64,000 nucleotides of DNA from Megaustenia siamemsis. Lineage: Eukaryota > Mollusca > Gastropoda > Stylommatophora > Ariophantidae. Of the stretch, positions 36,112 to 46,359 are shown one piece after another. A model generated the notes under the pieces. That model was not told the DNA's origin. It saw only the letters and a program-made list of their open reading frames with translations, and did not search any database. A program made the position numbers and the translations under genes. Each line of letters begins with the position of its first letter. The first letter of the stretch is position 1. Where the stretch lies: positions 33,996,202 to 34,060,201 of the forward strand of contig JAVIAB010000160.1 in assembly GCA_032433765.1 (NCBI GenBank). Direction: 5' to 3'.

Positions 36112-37400
36112 GTTTCGTTGTCGTGGACCCCCCATTAAATTTGTTGTATAGTCGTGGACTCCCATTAAATTTGTTGTATAGTCGTGGACTCCCATTAAAT
36201 GTGTTGTATAGTCGTGGACTCCCCATTAAAATTGTTGTATAGACGTGGACTCCCCATTAAATTTGTTGTATAGTCGTAGACCCCCATTAAATTTGTTGTA
36301 TGGTCGTGGACTCCTATAAATTTGTTGTATAGTCGTGGACTCCCCATTAAATATGTTTAGTAGTCGTGGACTTCCCATTAAATACGTTTAGTAGTCGTGG
36401 ACCCCCATTAAATTTGTTGCATAGTCGTGGACCCCCACTAAATTTGTTGCATAGTCGTGGACCCCCATTAAATTTGTTGTATAGTCGTGGACCCCCATTA
36501 AATTTGTTGTATAGTCGTGGACTCCCATTAAATTTGTTGTATAGTTGTGGACCCCTATAAATTTGTTGTATAGTCGTGGACTCCCCATTAAATATGTTTA
36601 GTAGTCGTGGACTTCCCATTAAATACGTTTAGTAGTCGTGGACCCCCATTAAATTTGTTGCATAGTCGTGGACCCCCACTAAATTTGTTGCATAGTCGTG
36701 GACCCCCATTAAATTTGTTGTATAGTCGTGGACTCCCATTACATTTGTTGTATAGTCGTGGACTCCCCATTAAATTTGTTGTATAGTCGTGGACTCCCCA
36801 TTAAATTTGTTGTATAGTCGTGGACCCCCGTTAAATTTGTTGTATAGTCGTGGACTTCCCATTAAATACGTTTAGTATTCGTGGACCCCTATAAATTTGT
36901 TGTATAGTCGTGGACTTCCCATTAAATACGTTTAGTAGTCGTGGACTCTCATTAAATTTGTTGTATAGTCGTGGACTTCCCATTAAATACGTTTAGTAGT
37001 CGTGGACCCCCTTTAAATTTGTTGTATAGTCGTGGACTTCCCATTAAATACGTTTAGTAGTCGTGGACCCCTATTAAATTTGTTGTATAGTCGTTGACTC
37101 CCCATTAAATACGTTTAGTAGTCGTGAACCCCCATTTAATACGTTTTGTAGTCGTAGGCCCTCATTAAATAAGTTTTGTATTTGTGAACCCCCATTAATC
37201 ACGTTTTGTAATCGTGGACCCCCACTAAATAGGTTTTGTAGTTGTGGACCCCCATTAAACACGTTTTGTAGTAGTGGACCCCCATTAAACACGATTGTAA
37301 TCGTGGACCCCCATTAAATACACTTTGTAATCGTGGACCCCCATTAAATACACTTTGTAGTCGTGGGCCCTCATTAAACACGTTTTGTAGTCACGGACAC
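36112..37400. repeat. 30-bp minisatellite, ~43 units
   Basis: The unit is GTCGTGGAC(T/C)CCCATTAAAT followed by TTGTTGTATA or ACGTTTAGTA or ACGTTTTGTA. The first type dominates to ~36840, the second is interspersed to ~37110, and the third fills 37110-37400. Open frames inside are repeat artefacts. Confidence 0.95.
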
Positions 37401-37749
37401 CCAGGACACAAATTCAACTCTAGATTTAAAACACATAAAAGTGCATTAACAATTGTATTTGTGCTTCATTCATTCATTCTCTTTCCATTGAACTAAAAAA
37501 TATCGAACTATTCTTGAAGCCTCGCGGAACCCATATAATGGCCCAGCGGACAGTCGGTGATCCACAGGCCACAGTTTGAGAAGTGCTGCTATAGACCATT
37601 CGTATCTCATTATCACAGTTGACAAAACAATCAATGGCCGGCATCCTTGTGGCATCTTTAAGGGCAACAACAAATTCTTCCACTTGGTCCGTGATCACTC
37701 TTCAGAACGTATCCCCGTATTTATGTTTACACTGTCATCAGTCATATCG

Positions 37750-37845
37750 CCCATAGTCAGTCTCTAGCAACAAGGCGCTGTGTCAAAGAGTAGTGGTTCG
37801 AAACCTAGGCCCGGCTGACTATCTATTACTTGCTGTTGCTGTTCA
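37750..37845 (+). mobile_element. tRNA-like SINE remnant
   Basis: CTCTAGCAACAAGGCGCTGTG followed by GTGGTTCGAAACCTAGGCCC resembles a degenerate SINE head. No body identified. Confidence 0.35.
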
Positions 37846-37860
37846 CGGATTTTGCCCAGT

Positions 37861-38097
37861 AAAAAAGTAAAAGTAAAAAGCCCCCGTCACGCCAAGTGGC
37901 GTATAGGGAATATGGTGTTAGTGACCATAAATTTTACAGACCTTCGGCACATGATTTTTGGGGTAATGTGGTCGGTATTACGTCTATGTCGCTTTACTTT
38001 CCCAGAAAAAAAAATACGGTACCCATTTAAGACTGGGTGAACCCGGAAGCCGTCGGTTGGGATCGAACCCTACCTCTTGTCCTTTGTAGTCCAGTTC
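37861..38097 (-). mobile_element. SINE-A, 5'-truncated but with TSD
   Basis: It lacks about the first 20 bases of the tRNA head (and so the A box), yet has a perfect 13-bp TSD GATTTTGCCCAGT at 37848-37860 and 38098-38110. It inserted in truncated form and is probably unable to drive its own Pol III transcription. Confidence 0.9.
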
Positions 38098-38221
38098 GAT
38101 TTTGCCCAGTGCTGTTTAAAAAAAAAACAAAAAAAAAAAAAAAAAACAATGTGATGTTTGTCTCTCCACTGGAAGTTTCTCTCAGTAATAAATGTGTTTT
38201 TATTTATTATTGTTGTTTAAA

Positions 38222-39085
38222 TTCTAGACCAGTAGTATGCACAATAAAGACAAGTGGAACAATATTAAAACTGGTAAATGAATTTAAACACCTGGGGAAA
38301 ATGTTAATGTCTGATGATAGATGTACAACAGAAGGACGATGATAGATGTACAACAGAGGTGAGATGGTAGATGTACAACAGAGGTGAGATGGTAGATGTA
38401 CAACAGAGGTGGGTTGGTAGATGTACAACAGAGGTGAGATGGTAGATGTACAACAGAGGTGAGATTGTAAATGTACAACAAAGGTGAGATGGTAGATGTA
38501 CAACAGAGGTGAGTTGGTAGAGTACAACAGAGGTGAAATGGTAGATGTACAACAGTGTTGAGATACTGAATAGTTCTGACAAAAGCAGCTTTCCAAAAAA
38601 TGAGGAAGACACTATGCAATAAATTGTTGACAATGGAAACAAGAAAACGAATTCTTAAATGTTATGTAGAACAAGTCTTAACATATGGATATGAATCATG
38701 GACAATAAGACAACAGACAAGAAAATCACTGGAGGCTTTAGGAATGTGGTTTTACAGAAGAATGTCGAGAATACCATGGACAGCTAAGAAGAATAATGAA
38801 AACGTTCTGAAAGAGGCCAAAGCAAAAAGAGAGCTATTATCCAATATTTAGAAGAAACAATCATTATTTTTTTTGCCATGTAATGAGAAGGGAACAGCTG
38901 GAGTATATTGTGACAATTGGGAAAATTGAGGGACGAAGAAATAGAGGGAACTAAAGAGAAAAGATACCAAACAGCTTAAGAGAATGGCTTGGCAAAAAGT
39001 CAACATCAGAAATGATAAATAACTGTAGACATCGAGAGTTGTGGAGAGACATGATCACATGGTACTTGAGGATAATGATGAAGAC
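38222..39085 (+). mobile_element. LINE-B-like fragment split by an internal minisatellite
   Basis: The left part ends in HLGKMLMSDDRCTTEG. The right part resumes with RKTLCNKLLTMETRKRILKCYVEQVLTYGYESWT through to a GATAATGATGA 3' tail. In between is the 25-bp tandem array at 38322-38560, made from the DDRCTTE-coding bases. Confidence 0.85.
38322..38560. repeat. 25-bp minisatellite inside LINE-B
   Basis: About nine units of GGTAGATGTACAACAGAGGTGAGAT type, derived from LINE sequence coding DDRCTTE. Confidence 0.92.
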
Positions 39086-39214
39086 TAGAGAGCTGGAGAC
39101 CAGTCATCGGGTTGCAATTGTCCCTTGTTGTGTGTCCAACTCAAGCAGTATTGTCTCTGTGTGGCACTATATTTGGTAATTGACAACTCAGAATAACAAT
39201 TCTGTATATATATA

Positions 39215-39425
39215 AATATGGCCCTTTTCGTCTTGTCAGACGGTCTTGTGGAGGCTATTGTGCATTTTTTGTTGTTGGGGTTTTGTTTTTGTCGAGCAGC
39301 CTCTCTTGTGGCTAATTCTACCAATGTTTGACAAACACACACGGCCACAGAATGAACAAGTCAGGCCCACTGATCCACAGGGTTTTCCATCCTTTTTTTA
39401 TGAGTCTTTTCTCTTCTATTTGTGA
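39215..39425 (-). mobile_element. LINE-E 3' terminal fragment
   Basis: The minus strand repeats the CSLC...SNIGRISH motif region of 800-1290 with frameshifts and shares the CCGTCTGACAAGACGAAAAG 3' segment. Confidence 0.72.
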
Positions 39426-39439
39426 GAGTAATAGATGTG

Positions 39440-40049
<610 letters not shown>

Positions 40050-40060
<11 letters not shown>

Positions 40061-40515
40061 ACTAAAGCAAAACGAGCACTCAAATCGCTACAAAAAAGTC
40101 TCTCAAACTTTGTGCTACCGATGCCAAGCCTGGACTCTAGACTCAAGAACAATAATAAAAATAATAACTACCGAAATAAAATGTATTATACGCACGACAT
40201 GAGTTAGCCTAAGAGATAAGATTAGAAATTAAGAACTGAGAAAGAAACGATAGGAATAGTACTCGCCACTGAATACATTAAGAGCAAACACATACAATAG
40301 TTTGGTCTTGTAACAAGGCAGAATAATCAAAACACAACGAGCCTTTAATAAATGTTGCGGGAACACCAGACTCAAAGTTCGACCACGAAAAAGATGGATT
40401 TGTGGACTACTAGAGACACTAGGAAACATAACAGCAGGAAAGCACACCAGAAGAGACAAATACATCAAACTATATCTCCCCTTGACGCTGACAGGCAAAT
40501 GAGGAAGGAAAGAAG
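40050..40515 (+). mobile_element. Decayed LINE-C 3' fragment
   Basis: Contains SLRDKIRN-, EYIK- and GRPRKRW-like fragments in changing frames and ends near a CCCCTTGACGCTGA segment typical of LINE-C. Confidence 0.65.
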
Positions 40516-40529
40516 CAAAGATATATATC

Positions 40530-41139
40530 AATTACATGCTGTAACTCTAGTTGTTTGAGTTGTTTGACGTGACACGTCTTAATAGACAATATTATTACAA
40601 AAAGAAAGAAAGAGCCACTTCGTCTCTCTCTTTGTTTTAATTAATCTCCTTTACGTGCAGCGACACCAAAACTCGAATTCATAAACACCTACAATTAGGA
40701 AAACTCAAATGAATCAATTTATAACGTCAGACCAAAAATGGGAAGAAAAGAAAAATCGCCGAAAAGAAAGTTATAATGCGAAGTGACATTAATATATTCT
40801 GACATGTGTGAAACAGCAGAACATAATCTCATGTAGGCCTACGTTTTAATCCCTACACTTCAAGACGTGGCCATTAACATTTCTTCCATTCATATTTGTA
40901 ACACATAGGTCATGTGAACAAAGTCTTCTGCGTGACTAGTTGCAATGAAAATAGCAATGAGATTCAATTAACTTTTCAATACCATAATACCGTATAGGTA
41001 TAGCAATAAGGGGACATAATCTTGTTTTCGTCTTCATTCCTTGGTCGTAGACCGGCAAAGTAGTCAAGGCCTATCATGCTTGAAAGAAAACTGTCAAGTT
41101 CATCGCACGGCTCGTGACTATCCAGAGCAGATTATTTCA
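40530..41139. other. No gene seen
   Basis: Non-repetitive by eye. No coding signal. Confidence 0.5.
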
Positions 41140-41705
41140 GGTCTTCATTCATTGGGTGCCGTCTCAACATCGAAAGTTGGCTACCATGGAGCGCCATTTT
41201 ACTGTCTCCTTGCCTTGATAATACAATTTAAAGTGCACCCAGTCAAAGAATCACCTGTCTCATTTTTTATGTTGTCAGTCCACTTTTAGTCTTGGTCTGC
41301 CTCGTCTACCTTGCACTTTCCCCTCCAAAAGTAAAGTAAAGTACCCCCGTCACGCCAAATGCCGTAGAGGGAATATGATGTTAGTGACCATACACTTTAC
41401 AGACCTTCGACACATGATTTATGGGGTAATGTGGTCGGTAATACCCCAGTGCCGCTTTTCTTTCCCAGAAAGGGAATCTGGTACACATTAAAGGCTGGGT
41501 GAACCCGAAAGCCGTCGGTTGGGATCGAACCCTACATCTTGTCCTTTGTAGTCCAGTTCACTAACCACTGAGCTATCGCGGCCCCCACTTTCCTCTCCAA
41601 GATGACTTTTAATAGCGTACCGTGTCTCGTCACATGTCCTACAATTTCTAGTGACGTCTAGTAGTTTTTTTTTTTCATTGTTTCTGGGGCATCTATTCTG
41701 AGCAC
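41140..41705 (-). mobile_element. LINE-F fragment interrupted by SINE-A
   Basis: 41150-41328 and 41586-41705 are the two halves of a LINE-F 3' region in minus orientation. SINE-A 41329-41585 sits between them with a TSD. Confidence 0.75.
41329..41585 (-). mobile_element. SINE-A inserted in LINE-F
   Basis: Full-length, minus strand. 15-bp TSD CACTTTCC(C/T)CTCCAA at 41314-41328 and 41586-41600. Confidence 0.92.
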
Positions 41706-42259
41706 TGGTTCTATTCAACTCTCATAGCCTCTCTCGTATTGCTCTTTCTATTTCCTCTTAAATGCACCTTTTGAGCAATTCTTACATTCATTGCGACCTT
41801 CCATTGTCTAGGCTTGTTCTGCGCTTTATGTCACATTGGTGTTGTTCATGACCGTTGATGGATTTGCTTGACGCAAGTTATTTATATGTTCTCATTAAAT
41901 GTGAACTGCTTCGTCAGCCGCAGTTTGATCTCTTTAGGGAATTTGCACCGTGTTCTGTTCGTCGTAGTCTACATTCACTAGAGTAATCAAGAGTCTAAAG
42001 GGCGCGTCATTGCTGTGCTTGCATTGTTATGTGTGCTACGTCATCGTAATGACTCATCGTAAATCCCAAGACCACCAGCCGTACGCTAATCTTAGGGTCT
42101 GTTGTTTGATGTGCGACGGGGATAATCTGACGACTAACTGTGTGTTTATATGTTCGAAATTGAAGTCAACAACGACGGTCTGACATCATCAAGCGCTATA
42201 CATTTTTAAAGATATATGACGATCATCATTTTCGAGAAGACGTGAACTTCTTGTATATA
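41706..42259. other. No gene seen
   Basis: Slightly higher GC than its surroundings. No element or ORF recognised. Confidence 0.45.
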
Positions 42260-42344
42260 GTGGATAGGCGGCAGGAACCATTGCAGGCTATGCATGAAAA
42301 GTGTTCCTTGTGGCAGTTTCCTCATATTCCAAGTCCATGGGGGA

Positions 42345-42501
42345 CTGGTTAGTCTCGAGGCAAGACGCCGGCCTCAGGACAGAGAGGTTGTGGGTTCAAA
42401 TCTCGGCCACGCCGGTTGGGATTTTTATTTATGATTTCTCTCCGCGACAACCACCCCTGGTCTCAGCAGCGAGGCCCGGCTTGAAACGTCAGTTACTCAT
42501 C
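42345..42501 (+). mobile_element. SINE-B-like element interrupted by LINE-C
   Basis: tRNA-like head (ACTGGTTAGTCTCGAGGCAAG, then GTGGGTTCAAATCTC) with a different body from SINE-A. LINE-C 42502-42925 is inserted at its end. Confidence 0.65.
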
Positions 42502-42925
42502 TTCTTCTTCTTCTATCCTTCCTCTGTTGCCGTTGGCGTCGAGGGGAGAAACAATCTGCGATTCTTTGCTCTTCTGTTGGCCTCTTCTGATGTTATTCCT
42601 CCTAGTGACTCTAGTATTCCCTTTATCCACCTCTTTCTCGGTCTTCCTCTTAATCTGGCGTTTTCGTAGCGTTTGTTTATGGCTCTTTGACTCATTGTTA
42701 GTTCTTTCTGTCTTGTTATGTGGCCGAACCAATTTATCTGTTGTTTCTTTATGTATTCGATGGCTGGTTCAATTTCGAGTTTCTTCCTCAGGTCAGTGTT
42801 TCTTACTCTGTCCCTTAAGCTGTTTCCTGTCATTCTTCTGACACATTTCATTTCGGTGGTCGTTATCTTTCTTATTGTTCTAGAGTCCAACGTCCAATTC
42901 TGGCACTGATAGCACAGCGTTGGTT
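42502..42925 (-). mobile_element. LINE-C 3' fragment inserted in a SINE
   Basis: The minus strand is open for ~125 codons: MTGNSLRDRVRNTDLRKK, then IEYIKKQQINWFGHI and GRPRKRW. It has a GAAGAAGAAG tail and a 10-bp TSD GTTACTCATC at 42492-42501 and 42926-42935. Confidence 0.88.
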
Positions 42926-43149
42926 GTTACTCATCGACGGAAAAAAAAACATGAGTACCCCCGAAGTCGGAGTTATCTGCTTGTGCGGCGAGGGACCACT
43001 GTGCACGTTGTGAGTTGAAAGCTGGCGAACGCAACAACAACATTCAGATTTTGTTTCGTAGCTTTTCTTTTGCTAGAAAGTTCTCACCCCCATCATAAAA
43101 AATAGACGACTTGACGTTTAGTTTCTGTTCTCCATCATTCAGACACTGG

Positions 43150-43280
43150 TTAGTCTGTTACTAGAGGCACAACGAAGAGGTGGAATAGAATCTGAATGGT
43201 TCTGGTTCACTGATCCTGGCGCAGGCCATCAGCTATGAGTCGCTGACAGATTCCAGCTCTGTTGATATCAGGGGTCTTGG
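43150..43280 (+). repeat. Dispersed ~210-bp repeat, copy
   Basis: Contains GGTGGAATAGAATCTG, CACTGATCCTGGCGCAGGCC and ATCAGCTATGAGTCGCTGAC. Confidence 0.5.
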
Positions 43281-43289
43281 CATCCGATC

Positions 43290-43460
43290 ATATATAATTA
43301 GTTTAGTTTTTGTTTTGCAGTCCTACTGGTTGCATGTCTAAACGTGATATAATTTAGTAAAAGCTTCTCCGATCATAGATAATTAGTTTAGTTTTTTGTG
43401 TTATAATTTGACTGGTTGCATGTCTAAAAGTGATATAATTTAGTAAAAGCTTCTCCGACT
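43290..43460. repeat. Tandem duplication of ~80 bp
   Basis: GGTTGCATGTCTAAA(C/A)GTGA and the following TATAATTTAGTAAAAGCTTC occur twice, at about 43329 and 43413, with a shared GATAATTAGTTTAG segment. Confidence 0.75.
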
Positions 43461-43535
43461 TTATTACAATTTTGTTGTAATGTTCGCTGGCACCCCCATC
43501 TGATGTTACGTTTATTCTTGAAGTATGTGAAACAG

Positions 43536-43901
43536 GGGGTGTCCGGTTAGCGCAATCGATAGGCGGTTGGCTTACCACGGCAACAGCCGGGGTTCGTACC
43601 CTGGCGAGGACACCTGGGTTTTACTAATTCCCTAAAAATTAGTAGGAGCCGCGATAGCTCAGTGGTTAGTGAACTGGACTACTACGGACAAGGGGTAGGG
43701 TTCGATCCCAACCGACGGCTCCGGGTTCACCCAGCCTTAAATGGGTACCGGATTTTTTCTGGGAAAGTAAAAGCAGCACGGGCGTAATACCGACCACATT
43801 ACCCCAAAAATCATGTGCTGAAGGTCTGTAAAATATAGGGTCACTAACACCATATTTCCCTATACGCCACTCGGCGTGACGGGGGGTACTTTACTTTTTA
43901 C
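43536..43901 (+). mobile_element. Composite SINE: tRNA-like head fused to a full SINE-A
   Basis: 43540-43616 is a tRNA-like unit (GGTTAGCGCAATCGATAGGCG, then GGGTTCGTACCC, with GTGTCC/GGACAC ends). A short linker and a complete SINE-A follow (GAGCCGCGATAGC at 43647 to the TACTTTACTTTT end). One TSD, TATGTGAAACAG at 43524-43535 and 43902-43913, encloses both. Confidence 0.82.
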
Positions 43902-43914
43902 TATGTGAAACAGA

Positions 43915-43982
43915 AAGGTTTAGAAAGTGTTTGTTGAAGAACTATGCTCCACAGGGAGCTGAAAGGTAGAAGAGAAAGAATG
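43915..43982 (+). mobile_element. LINE-D 3' terminal scrap
   Basis: AAAGTGTTTGTTGAAGA, then CTATGCTCCACAGGGAGCTG and AGGTAGAAGAG, matches the LINE-D end at 54745-54800. Confidence 0.65.
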
Positions 43983-44089
43983 TGCAGGTACAGGCTTCTG
44001 ATTTTGCTACTTCCTATGTCAGATCACTTTTTTTTTACGTTCTCCGTTCTCGTGTTTTTCCTACTCCATTTCATCGCCAACTACTTTAA

Positions 44090-44300
44090 ATGGTCAATAT
44101 ATCCGACTCCAGTATTATATTTTTTTGGAAACGGGGTTGCCTTCCATTTTGATCTCTATTCTCTTGGCCAAACTAATTATCCTGATTTCAGGCCCTACAA
44201 CGGAAGCAGGGGTCTTGGTCAGTTTTGATGCACGGATCCTGATGCCCGCAGTCAGCTATGAGTCAATGGCCACTTTCAGCCTCGGTACTGACAGGCGATT
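44090..44300 (+). repeat. Dispersed ~210-bp repeat, copy
   Basis: Contains TATATCCGACTCCAG, CACGGATCCTGATGCCCGC and AGTCAGCTATGAGTCAATGG. Confidence 0.5.
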
Positions 44301-44377
44301 TAGCTCCGACAGTTTCTACAATACTTGGGATATGTTTGTCTTAAAGTCGAACACAGTTCCAAAGATCTTCTCACACC

Positions 44378-44545
44378 AGGTTCACCCAGCCTTAAATGGG
44401 TAACGGATTGTTTTCTGGGAATGTAAAGGGGCATGGGCGTAACACTGACCATATTACATGAAAAATCATGTGCCGAAGGTCTATCAAAATTAGCGAAACT
44501 AACACCATATTCTTTATACACCACTTGTGACGGGGCTTTATTTTA
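44378..44545 (+). mobile_element. SINE-A, 5'-truncated
   Basis: Starts at GGTTCACCCAGCCTTAAATGG and continues to a degraded 3' end. The tRNA head is missing. Confidence 0.78.
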
Positions 44546-45250
44546 TTTATTTATTTTTTTTTTCATTTACAGTATATTCAAGAAATCTTCCAACTCCCTG
44601 CGTGCCAAAGTAAAAGCTGTTATTTGTTTAGTTCAAATTAGGATACTGTGACGGCCATGTGAGCTGTTTGTTCAACGTACATTGACAACATTTCACGAAT
44701 GCAAGTCCTTTTCCCAGTTTCGGTTCGATCACTTTAAATTATTGTACAATAATTGCTGTTGTTTCGCTAGTGTTGATGACAACATTTCAGACTTGTGCCG
44801 TCGTCGTAATTCTTTGACTTTTTAGAGGTAACTAAGCACTCACTTCTAGCAAAAACATTCAGGCTGAACAGTATCGATTTAGATAATGGTCTCTGTAGAA
44901 AACCCGTTTTTTTTTATTTCTGTACCAAAAAGAAACAAAATAAATCAACAAATTTGGTTGTTTTAATTCAACTACAGGTTAATTACACGGTAGTATAAAA
45001 ATAACAGATTGCTTCGAAAGATCAATTGATAATTGAACAATTTATTATAGTTATTTCCCCTGCTAGTGATGGCATGTCACGTGATCAAACAAATTGCTGT
45101 AACTAACAGGCGGTCTCGTGTTTTGGAAGTTTGTGAACAAACTCGTTGAGTGGTTATTTCATGAAACATTAAATTAACACTTGTAGTTATCTATTTACTT
45201 GAACTAAGTTTATTATATACATATATGTAAACGTTAAGTGACATTCTGAA
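44546..45250. other. Upstream region of the candidate gene at 45251
   Basis: No transposon recognised, which is unusual for this window. Contains the E-box at 45076-45085 and an AT-rich TTATTATATACATATATG stretch at about 45209-45226. Confidence 0.4.
45076..45085. promoter_or_regulatory. CACGTG E-box upstream of the candidate gene
   Basis: GTCACGTGAT, a near-palindromic E-box with the flanks preferred by MITF/TFE-type bHLH-zip factors, lies 166 bases before the ATG at 45251. This is a motif match only. Confidence 0.3.
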
Positions 45251-45364
45251 ATGAGTAAAAGTATGCAGCAACATTATAATAATAATAGCAACCGGAGCAG
45301 TCGTCAGACCTCGAGCCAAAGTATTGCCACTAGTCGCCAGCCTTCCAGACCTTCTTCAGAAATG
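45251..45364 (+). CDS. Candidate first coding exon of an unidentified gene
   Basis: An ATG opens 38 codons rich in Ser, Asn, Gln and Arg (starting MSKSMQQHYNNNSNRSSRQ, ending SRPSSEM) and runs directly into a consensus donor ATG|GTAAGT at 45365. The surrounding 44550-45250 carries no recognisable transposon, unlike most of the window. The composition suggests a disordered N-terminal tail. I do not recognise the protein. The exon call rests on the donor and on the codon-like non-repetitive sequence. It could still be a chance ORF. Confidence 0.45.
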
Positions 45365-46266
45365 GTAAGTTGATCTATTCATAGAGTCACTGGTGCATAG
45401 CATCTAATGAATGATTTATTGTACACAGACTTTTATTGTCGAGGTGCAACTTACAACATATATATTTTGTTTACTGTGCAGCCAAATACTACGATTTATT
45501 ATTTTGATTGTGGAAAACATGTGACAAAGTAAAGACACGAGTGACTCACAGTAGGGGAAAGAATTATCTGTTTTATAAAATTAGTTTATAAGTCTATATA
45601 AGTTAGGTAACAGTACCTTACAGCTAAAGTAAATGCATATCTTTTTAAATTTGTGATTATGATATTTCAAAGAAATGAAGCATATATTAATACTACAGTT
45701 GTAGATAAGTTTATTTAATGTAACATTGTAACGTTCTAGCTCACGAGGGAATTCATTGTCAATTTATTCAAGTATTTTGACAATTTTCTTAATCAAGACA
45801 TTTTCAGTATTACCATTTATTTATCAGTTTTAATTAAATTATGTTTCAGTTGTTGTTTTTGTTGGTTGGCTATTTTTTAAAATTTCTTTAATCAATGTTT
45901 TTAGTTATCCCTGAGCTGTGTTTCTCTAAACTATTTTGTTGCATGCTATTATTATGATATTCATCATTCTTCTGTGTGTTTTTTTTCATGTCACTCAAGG
46001 CAATGGTCTTTTGGCATAAACATAATCTTATACTATTGTTACTCCCCTGTTGTTTTCTGTTTCAATCTTCCTACCTCATTCATGATTATGTGCAACTGAT
46101 CAATAAATCAGTTGTCCCTCCCAACTTCTACCCAAGAGGTAAAAAAAAAAATATCAATACCAGACTGCACCTTGTGAACTCCACCCTAGTTGTGAGCACA
46201 TCTTTCCCATTCAAATAGCCTGAAGTGCTCATATAATGTTCTTGTATTTATTAATAATAGTAATAG

Positions 46267-46359
46267 GAAACTCTTCAAACAGAGCTTCGCAGCAGAAGGC
46301 AATTTGATCAGCAGAAGAAGACCCTGTCGAGACAGTTTTTAGGCTCTTTAGCTTCTTGA
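46267..46359 (+). CDS. Candidate terminal exon joined to 45251-45364
   Basis: Follows an AG at the end of a moderately T-rich stretch and is phase-compatible with the donor at 45364. It reads 30 codons, ETLQTELRSRRQFDQQKKT... to ...GSLAS, then TGA. The heptad-like Leu/Gln/Arg content looks like a short amphipathic helix. Joined to the upstream exon it would give a 68-aa protein. The acceptor is weak and other intermediate exons are possible. No family recognised. Confidence 0.3.
   Translation, partial: ETLQTELRSRRQFDQQKKTLSRQFLGSLAS

Noticed and set aside
36347..37381. Repeat proteins such as GGPRLYNKFN runs
   Set aside because: Frames across the 30-bp minisatellite. The unit length is a multiple of 3, so frames stay open by default.
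43540..43616. Functional tRNA gene
   Set aside because: The acceptor ends pair, but the T stem has a mismatch in any standard register, and the unit is part of a composite SINE flanked by a TSD.
43645..43725. SINE-A heads as real tRNA genes
   Set aside because: A and B boxes are present, but the cloverleaf 3' half is replaced by SINE body in every copy.
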